DNA of 8,120 nucleotides from NCBI GenBank assembly GCA_003557965.1, contig PWND01000259.1, positions 1 through 8,120 of the forward strand, in the 5' to 3' direction. A model generated the notes under the pieces. It searched no databases. It saw only the letters and a list, made by a program, of their open reading frames with translations, and was not told the DNA's origin. Shown here one piece after another: positions 1 through 5,102 of the stretch. This stretch comes from Bacteroidales bacterium. Its GTDB lineage: Bacteria > Bacteroidota > Bacteroidia > Bacteroidales > UBA7960. The stretch's first letter is position 1. Each line of letters starts with the position of its first letter. Made by a program: the position numbers and the translations under genes.

Positions 1-1
1 A

Positions 2-523
2 ATTGTTGACAAACAGGAAAATCTTCTTGCTAATGAAATACTAAACCAGCTAAGAGATAACGTTAGTGATACACTAAAGCAAGCAGGAAAAAAAGAAGAC
101 CCTGATAATTATCTTATGGATGGCATGAATATAGTAATTGCTGTTATTGATTTGGAAAACATGATGCTACAATATTCCGGCTCATATAATCCTTTGATAA
201 TGGTCAGAAATAATAAGCTTGTCCTGTATCCTACTGATAAGAATACAATTGGTATGTTTGTTAAAAAGAAAAAGGATTTTAAAAATAACTCGATAAGCCT
301 GCTAAAGGGAGATATGTTTTACATGTACTCTGATGGATATATTGACCAGTTTAATAATGATGGGGCTGAAAGGTTTAAATACTCGAGGTTTAAGGAACTT
401 CTTTTATCAATTAATAAACTATCACTAAACGAGCAACAGGAAAAGCTGGAAACAACTTTCTATAATTGGAAAGGGAAAAATGACCAAATTGACGACATCA
501 CAATACTTGGTTTTAGAGTTTAA
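2..523 (+). CDS. SpoIIE-family (PP2C-like) serine phosphatase, C-terminal part only
   Basis: The reading frame is open from the first complete codon at position 2, so this is the last 173 residues of a gene that starts upstream of the window; the ATG at 116 is internal. What is seen is the C-terminal part of a SpoIIE/PP2C-like phosphatase core: DGMNI (residues 40-44) followed by a strand of the type 'LQYSGSYNPL', then GDMFYMYSDGYIDQ (residues about 103-116) with the SDGxxDQ metal-site motif, and a final QIDDITILG (about 162-170) whose paired Asp are expected metal ligands. Family members dephosphorylate phosphoserine/threonine proteins, often anti-sigma-factor antagonists. In Bacteroidota this domain usually sits behind TPR, sensor or 7TM modules, none of which can be seen here. 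The protein is probably an active enzyme. Its stop codon overlaps the stop of the convergent oxidoreductase gene. Family assignment is firm; the partner protein is unknown. Confidence 0.88.
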   Translation: MVDKQENLLANEILNQLRDNVSDTLKQAGKKEDPDNYLMDGMNIVIAVIDLENMMLQYSGSYNPLIMVRNNKLVLYPTDKNTIGMFVKKKKDFKNNSISLLKGDMFYMYSDGYIDQFNNDGAERFKYSRFKELLLSINKLSLNEQQEKLETTFYNWKGKNDQIDDITILGFRV

Positions 524-1794
524 TTATTCTTCTGCAAATAGCTTTCCTGTCCTGCAAGCCATCCGGTTGAATAAGCAATTTGCAAATTAAACCCCCCTGT
601 ATTAGCATCAACATCTATAACTTCCCCGGCAAAAAATAAATTTTTAGTAATTTTTGACTCCATTGTTTTTGAATAAATTTCAGATGTGGGAATTCCGCCG
701 GCAGTTATAATTGCCTCTTTATATCCCGGATGCCCTGTAATTTCAAAACGAAAATTTTTCATTAGCATTAGGATTTTTTTTCTTTCATCTCCGGCGAGTT
801 GATTACAGGCTTTATTTTTATCAATTTTCAGAATATCAATAAAAACCGGAATCAGGCTGGATGGTAGCCATAACCTGAAAATGTTTTCTACTCTTTTTTT
901 CCCATGATTGTTAAGGTCACGTAATAACCGCTCATCTAGCTTTTTCTCATCAAGAGCCGGTTTTAAGTCTATTGATATTTCTACTTTGTTGTTTTTTGAC
1001 AACTCCTCAACAACATACCTGCTCATGCTAAGAATTATTGGACCGGTAAGTCCGTAGTGTGCAAACATTAGTTCGCCAAATTCTTCTTTGGATTTCTTAT
1101 TATTAACCCATACAACAGCTTTTACATTTTTTAGCCCCAGGCCTTGCAATTTTTCCGCGGTATTACCTTGAGTAATAAGCGGCACAAGAGCAGGGTGGGG
1201 GGCTTTTATGGTATGTCCGGCCTGTTGCGCCAACTTATAGCCGTCGCCCGTAGAGCCCGTTGCCGGATATGACTTACCACCTGTACAGATAATTACACTT
1301 TTTGAGAAGAATCTATGATTGTTATTTTTTATTTGTGCTGAAACGCCTTGCACCTTATTGTCATTGATTATTAATTCATTTACTCTGCAATTATATATCG
1401 TGTTAATATTTTTGTTTCCAGCCCATTTCATTAATGCTGCTAATACATCCTTTGATAAATTACTTACCGGAAAAACCCGGTTACCCCTTTCAGTGGTGGT
1501 TTTTACACCTTGGCTGTGAAGTATATGTAAAATGTCAGATACAAAGAATGCATTAAATGCATGCTTTAAAAAGCGGCCGTTAGGAAAAATGTTTTTGTAA
1601 TAAACTGATTTGTCATCATCGTGGGTAATATTACACCTGCCTTTGCCGGTTATCAAAATTTTTCTTCCAGCTTGTATGTTTCTCTCGAGCAGTAATACAC
1701 GTGCTCCAAGTTTGGCCGCCCTCCCCGCAGCTATTATCCCTGCAGCACCGGCCCCAATTACTATTACATCATAAGTGGTTACTTCTTCTGGCAT
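520..1794 (-). CDS. HI0933/YhiN-family FAD-dependent oxidoreductase
   Basis: This is a complete 424-residue flavoprotein, of normal length for the HI0933/YhiN family (also annotated as BaiN-like or 'aminoacetone oxidase family'). Seen in order: the dinucleotide-binding GAGAAG at residues 14-19 after a hydrophobic strand; an acidic residue ending the second strand (E37) expected to bind the FAD ribose; the family signature GRKILITGKGRCNITH at 43-58; a central TGGKSYPATGSTGDGY segment followed by PALVPL; and the C-terminal FFAGEVIDVDANTGGFNLQ block that closes the FAD site. No signal peptide or membrane segment is present, so it should be cytosolic. The physiological substrate of most family members is unsettled; a bile-acid reductase role has been reported for a clostridial BaiN, but that should not be transferred here. 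The ATG at 1792-1794 is chosen because the Rossmann strand starts six to eight residues later. The gene is monocistronic as far as can be seen, and is divergent from the TPR-CHAT pair. Confidence 0.92.
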   Translation of the reverse strand: MPEEVTTYDVIVIGAGAAGIIAAGRAAKLGARVLLLERNIQAGRKILITGKGRCNITHDDDKSVYYKNIFPNGRFLKHAFNAFFVSDILHILHSQGVKTTTERGNRVFPVSNLSKDVLAALMKWAGNKNINTIYNCRVNELIINDNKVQGVSAQIKNNNHRFFSKSVIICTGGKSYPATGSTGDGYKLAQQAGHTIKAPHPALVPLITQGNTAEKLQGLGLKNVKAVVWVNNKKSKEEFGELMFAHYGLTGPIILSMSRYVVEELSKNNKVEISIDLKPALDEKKLDERLLRDLNNHGKKRVENIFRLWLPSSLIPVFIDILKIDKNKACNQLAGDERKKILMLMKNFRFEITGHPGYKEAIITAGGIPTSEIYSKTMESKITKNLFFAGEVIDVDANTGGFNLQIAYSTGWLAGQESYLQKNN

Positions 1795-1814
1795 TGTTGA
1801 GAATTTATTTTTGA

Positions 1815-1822
1815 CAAAAGTA
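1815..1822 (-). promoter_or_regulatory. Candidate -7 element for the oxidoreductase gene
   Basis: On the minus strand this reads TACTTTTG, which fits the Bacteroidota -7 consensus TAnnTTTG. It lies 20 bp upstream of the oxidoreductase ATG, giving a short leader. No good TTTG -33 partner is found at the usual 19-21 bp spacing, so this is a weak call from pattern only. Confidence 0.35.
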
Positions 1823-1876
1823 ACTATTAATAAGCAAAGGAATGGATAATAAATCTAATCCTATTATTTCCATAAC

Positions 1877-1888
1877 ACAAACGTTTGT
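1877..1888. promoter_or_regulatory. Perfect 12-bp palindrome, possible operator
   Basis: The sequence ACAAACGTTTGT is its own reverse complement, centred between 1882 and 1883. It lies in the short divergent control region, and its right half supplies the TTTG of the candidate -33 element of the first TPR-CHAT gene. A dimeric repressor or activator bound here could control that gene. No regulator gene is visible in the window, and a 12-bp palindrome in AT-rich DNA can also arise by chance. Confidence 0.4.
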
Positions 1889-1913
1889 TTAAGTAAGAAT
1901 TTTGTTATTTTTG
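1884..1913 (+). promoter_or_regulatory. Candidate Bacteroidota-type promoter for the TPR-CHAT pair
   Basis: TTTG at 1884-1887 and TATTTTTG (TAnnTTTG) at 1906-1913 are separated by 18 bp, close to the spacing known for the primary sigma factor of Bacteroidota. Transcription would start near 1920, leaving a leader of only about 10 nt before the ATG at 1929. This favours that ATG over the upstream in-frame TTG at 1902, which would lie before the transcript start. A promoter further upstream is not excluded. Confidence 0.5.
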
Positions 1914-1928
1914 TATAAACCACAAAAT

Positions 1929-4900
1929 ATGAAACTACCAAAAAACCATAACAAATTGGTTTGTAAAGGTAAAAACCAATTGTTAAAAAAGCTTTGTCTT
2001 TATGGATTGTTAATCTTATCTTTTTTCTCTACAACGGAGTTATACTCACAAACACTTCAAAAAATTGACAGCTTAGCGAATTATTATTTTGAAAAACACA
2101 ACCTGGATTCTGCTTTTTACTATTCAGAAAAAGCTCTCAAAATGGCTAAAGTAGAACCTGGAGAAGAAGACCTGAATTATGCCGGAATGCTGTCAAGAGT
2201 GTTCTATATCTATGTGTATAAGGGAGATTTTGAAGAAGCTATACACTATGTTACGAGAGAAAAGGAGGTAAGAGAAAACATTCAGGGAACTGAACATGAA
2301 GATTATGTTACAGCGATTAGTAATCTTGCTGAAATGTACCGGCGAGTTGGGGATTACGACAACTCTTTGATAATGTTTCAGAAAGCAATTGAGAAAACAA
2401 AAATAGTATTGGGTACAGAACATCCCAGCTATGGAATAAGAATCAACAACTTTGCCGCTTTGTACGAAAATATGGGCCATTATCATAAGGCCTTGCCTTT
2501 ATACCTGGTTGCGCTTGAAAATACCGAAAAATCCTTAGGTAAAGAACATGCCCGTTATGCAACACGGCTAAATAATATTGCAGGATTATACAGGAGGATT
2601 GGACAGTATGAGCTGGCTCTGCCTTTGTTTTATGAAGCATTGCAAATAACTGAAAACACTGTTGGCAAACAACACTCATCATATGGAATAAGCCTTAGCA
2701 ACCTCGCTCTTTTATATGAAAATATGGGCTACTATCACAAAGCATTGCCGTTATTTCTTGAGGCTATTGACATTACTGTAAATTCATTAGGTAAAGATCA
2801 TATAGAGTATGGCAGAAGGATTACTAACCTGGCACTTTTATATAATAGAATTGGACAGTTTGACAGAGCTATTCCTTTATATTACGAAGCACTTGAAAAC
2901 TGTGAAAAAACCTTGGGGAAAGATCATCAGGATTATGGCGCATTCTTAAATAATCTTGCTATTGCATATTATAATAAAGGAGAAAATGATAAAGCCGGCC
3001 CATTGTTTGCAAAATCTCTTGAGAATACAGAAAGAGCTCTTGGCAAGGAACATCCTTTGTATGGAATTCGCCTTAATAATCTCGGCTCATATTACAGAGC
3101 AAAAGAGGATTATGAAACTGCTTTGACTCTTTTTGAAAAAGCTCTTGAAAATACAAAAAATGCATTGGGAAAGGAGCATAAAGCCTATGGGAATCGGTTG
3201 CTTAATATTGGAGATTTGTATATGCTAATGAATGATTACGAAGTTGCTCATAAATATTATTCTGATGCATTAGAGGTGACTGAAAAGGCATTAGGAAAGC
3301 AGCACCAGTTTTACGGAAGATGCTTGTATAATAAAGCAGATGCATTGTTTTTATTGGGAAGGGATGAGGAGGCGCTACCTCTTTATCGTAAGGCTATGCA
3401 AAATAATTTTCACAATATAAATAATGTTTTTTCTATCCTCGCTGAAGCTGAAAAAGAAAACTATATTCATACATTTTCAAGAGAAATGTCAAGATATAAA
3501 AGCTTCTTTTTACTAAACTATGAAAAATATCCGGATATTGCTGCAGATGCTTATAATATTGAACTTGTAACTAAAGGTATGATATTGCAATCAGCAGTTC
3601 AAATGAGGCAAGTTATCCAAAACAGCGGTGACCCCGTTGCTATGGAAAAATATGATGAATGGCTCATATTAAAAAATACTTTAGCCGGCCAGTATAGCCT
3701 TCCGGAGGCACAAAGGTTCGCAAACTTGTCCGAAATTGAACAATCTGCTGATTTACTTGAGGGTGAGTTGACCCGATTATCAGCCGGGTTTAACCAGGCA
3801 CAAATGCTTACGCAAGGCCGATGGGAAGATGTTAAAAACAACCTTAAGCCTGGTGAAGCAGCTATAGAGTTTTCTTCTTTTAATTACTGGCCGGGAAATA
3901 CCAGGACTGACAGCATTATGTACGTTGCACTTATTATTAACCCGGATAAAAAATACCCAATACTTGTTCCGCTTTTTGAAGAAAAAGAACTACAAAGCCT
4001 TATTGAAATACCGGCTGACAACCATTACAGGTATATAAACAAATTATATGGAAGTATTTCAGTCTCAAACACGAAACTGTATGAGTTGATATGGCAACCA
4101 ATAGAAAATCATCTTGAAAATACTAACTCTGTTTATATCTCACCTTCCGGCTTGTTGCACAAAATTAGCTTTGCTGCCATAATAAATAAAAATGAAGAGT
4201 TTTTGTGTGATGTATATAATATTAACCTGGTAACCGGCACATCGCTCATAACCAAAGAAGTGCCAGAGGAGTTCACTGTGCAAACTGCCAGCTTGTTTGG
4301 TGGCGTTAATTTTAACACCCCTGATACAACTGATGAGATTTGGAAATACCTGGAAGGTTCTTATCTTGAGGTTCAAAATCTCAGCAAAATGCTTGATGAA
4401 TATGTGTCAAGCCTTAATGTATTTAAAGATAGCGAAGCAACTGAAACAGTTTTTAAGAAAATAGCACCAAAAAGTGAATTATTGCACATCGCTACACATG
4501 GGTTCTTTTACCCCGACCCTATTGAGGAAGAAGTAAGGATAAGGCAGAGTACTATTATAGGTGATGTAGCCTTTCGTGGAGGCAGTAAAGGTTTTGGAGT
4601 CCTCAGTTTTGTCGAAAACCCCAGGCCCCTGATGCGCTCAGGCTTGGTATTTGCCGGAGCTAATGATGTGTGGAGGCTGGAAAACATTCCGGATGGCGAT
4701 GATGGTGTACTTACAGCACAAGAAGTAACAGCAATTGATTTGTCTAACACCCAACTTGTAGTCCTTTCCGCTTGTGAAACCGGACTTGGTGATATTCGCG
4801 GCAGCGAAGGGGTTTATGGCTTACAAAGAGCATTCAAGATGGCAGGTGCAAGATATATGATAATGAGCCTCTGGCAAGTACCTGATAAAGAAACGGCTGA

Positions 4901-5030
4901 GTTTATGGAGGTTTTCTACAAAAAGCTCCTTGATTGCAGGAATGTAAGAAGTGCATTCAACGAAACCCAAAGAGAAATGCGCCAAAAATACGACCCGTTC
5001 TTTTGGGCGGCATTTGTGCTTGTTGAATGA
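1929..5030 (+). CDS. Exported TPR-CHAT protein 1 (predicted caspase-like cysteine protease)
   Basis: The product has 1033 residues from the ATG at 1929. That start gives a standard signal peptide: basic n-region (1-21), hydrophobic core (22-34) and a cleavage site near LYSQ (38-41). An in-frame TTG at 1902 would only add nine residues and overlaps the predicted promoter. Residues 82-501 are ten 42-residue TPR units of the kinesin-light-chain type, with a further half-unit just before them. A helical linker (about 502-631) follows. The region 632-1033 is a CHAT domain, starting near WEDV...GEAAIEF and including SGLLHKISFAA (740-750), LLHIATHGFF with the expected catalytic H857, RSGLVFAGAN, and LSACETG with the expected nucleophile C949, ending FFWAAFVLVE. 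Both catalytic residues are present, so a protease is likely; CHAT is a clan CD (caspase/separase-like) fold. It probably acts in the periplasm or at the envelope, with the TPR arm binding a partner or substrate. It is followed after 72 bp by a paralogue. The substrate is unknown. Confidence 0.93.
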   Translation: MKLPKNHNKLVCKGKNQLLKKLCLYGLLILSFFSTTELYSQTLQKIDSLANYYFEKHNLDSAFYYSEKALKMAKVEPGEEDLNYAGMLSRVFYIYVYKGDFEEAIHYVTREKEVRENIQGTEHEDYVTAISNLAEMYRRVGDYDNSLIMFQKAIEKTKIVLGTEHPSYGIRINNFAALYENMGHYHKALPLYLVALENTEKSLGKEHARYATRLNNIAGLYRRIGQYELALPLFYEALQITENTVGKQHSSYGISLSNLALLYENMGYYHKALPLFLEAIDITVNSLGKDHIEYGRRITNLALLYNRIGQFDRAIPLYYEALENCEKTLGKDHQDYGAFLNNLAIAYYNKGENDKAGPLFAKSLENTERALGKEHPLYGIRLNNLGSYYRAKEDYETALTLFEKALENTKNALGKEHKAYGNRLLNIGDLYMLMNDYEVAHKYYSDALEVTEKALGKQHQFYGRCLYNKADALFLLGRDEEALPLYRKAMQNNFHNINNVFSILAEAEKENYIHTFSREMSRYKSFFLLNYEKYPDIAADAYNIELVTKGMILQSAVQMRQVIQNSGDPVAMEKYDEWLILKNTLAGQYSLPEAQRFANLSEIEQSADLLEGELTRLSAGFNQAQMLTQGRWEDVKNNLKPGEAAIEFSSFNYWPGNTRTDSIMYVALIINPDKKYPILVPLFEEKELQSLIEIPADNHYRYINKLYGSISVSNTKLYELIWQPIENHLENTNSVYISPSGLLHKISFAAIINKNEEFLCDVYNINLVTGTSLITKEVPEEFTVQTASLFGGVNFNTPDTTDEIWKYLEGSYLEVQNLSKMLDEYVSSLNVFKDSEATETVFKKIAPKSELLHIATHGFFYPDPIEEEVRIRQSTIIGDVAFRGGSKGFGVLSFVENPRPLMRSGLVFAGANDVWRLENIPDGDDGVLTAQEVTAIDLSNTQLVVLSACETGLGDIRGSEGVYGLQRAFKMAGARYMIMSLWQVPDKETAEFMEVFYKKLLDCRNVRSAFNETQREMRQKYDPFFWAAFVLVE
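2172..3431 (+). repeat. Ten tandem 126-bp TPR-coding units in TPR-CHAT gene 1
   Basis: Ten consecutive units of exactly 126 bp (42 codons) begin at 2172, 2298, 2424, 2550, 2676, 2802, 2928, 3054, 3180 and 3306. The protein consensus is roughly xxYGxRLNNLAxLY, then xxxGxYxKALPLFxEAL, then ExTExxLGKEH. The first and last units are degenerate caps: the first lacks the NNLA pattern and the last loses the LGKEH end. The unit length and the LGK(E/D/Q)H linker match TPR_10/TPR_12 kinesin-light-chain-like repeats. Such arrays fold into a right-handed superhelix that binds peptides or proteins. Confidence 0.93.
2424..2927 (+). repeat. 252-bp two-TPR supra-repeat (2424-2675 and 2676-2927)
   Basis: Units 3 and 5 share YENMGxYHKALPL and units 4 and 6 share (R/N)RIGQ(Y/F), so the pair 3-4 resembles the pair 5-6 more than neighbouring units resemble each other. 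At DNA level the identical 12-mer gaaaatatgggc recurs at 2466 and 2718, and attggacagt recurs at 2598 and 2850, each exactly 252 bp apart. This suggests growth of the array by duplication of two TPRs at a time. Confidence 0.7.
3822..5027 (+). other. CHAT domain region of TPR-CHAT protein 1
   Basis: Residues 632-1033 of the protein. The region holds a conserved LLHK motif (H744), the ATHG histidine H857 (codon 4497-4499) and the SACETG cysteine C949 (codon 4773-4775), 92 residues apart. The stretch after the cysteine, GLGDIRGSEGVYGLQRAFKM, is typical of CHAT proteins and identical in the paralogue. The domain boundary at the N side is approximate; the start given is the WEDV motif. Confidence 0.85.
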
Positions 5031-5102
5031 TTTTTTTAAAATGGATTGTTAAATACTAAAACAAGCAGCAGGTATCTATTATAATTGTTTAATATTTTTT
5101 AA
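5031..5102. other. 72-bp spacer between the two TPR-CHAT genes
   Basis: The spacer is very AT-rich. A run of seven T directly follows the first stop codon (5031-5037), but no GC-rich stem precedes it, so it is not a convincing terminator. The nearest match to a -7 element is TATAATTG at 5080-5087, one base off consensus and without a TTTG partner at proper spacing. The simplest reading is that both genes share one transcript, with an A/T-rich leader instead of a Shine-Dalgarno sequence before the ATG at 5103. Confidence 0.5.

Noticed and set aside
1319..1519. 66-codon open frame on the + strand inside the oxidoreductase gene
   Set aside because: It lies antisense to a well-supported flavoprotein gene and its translation shows no recognisable domain. 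It is a shadow frame.
1811..1850. TTGACA at 1811-1816 with GATAAT at 1845-1850 as an E. coli-type promoter
   Set aside because: The spacing is 28 bp instead of about 17, and the other signals in the window suit Bacteroidota promoters.
2172..3431. Regular 126-bp repeats as a CRISPR-like or satellite array
   Set aside because: The period is an exact multiple of three, the frame stays open throughout, and the translated unit is a canonical TPR. There are no spacers between conserved direct repeats.
2193..4750. Several open frames of 61-97 codons on the minus strand inside TPR-CHAT gene 1
   Set aside because: All are antisense to conserved TPR or CHAT coding sequence, and their translations have no family resemblance or start context. 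The repeat structure of the sense strand explains why similar frames recur.
5011..5040. T-run after the stop of TPR-CHAT gene 1 as a rho-independent terminator
   Set aside because: Only a weak 4-bp CATT/AATG stem can be drawn before the seven T residues. Without a stable GC-rich hairpin this is not a credible intrinsic terminator.
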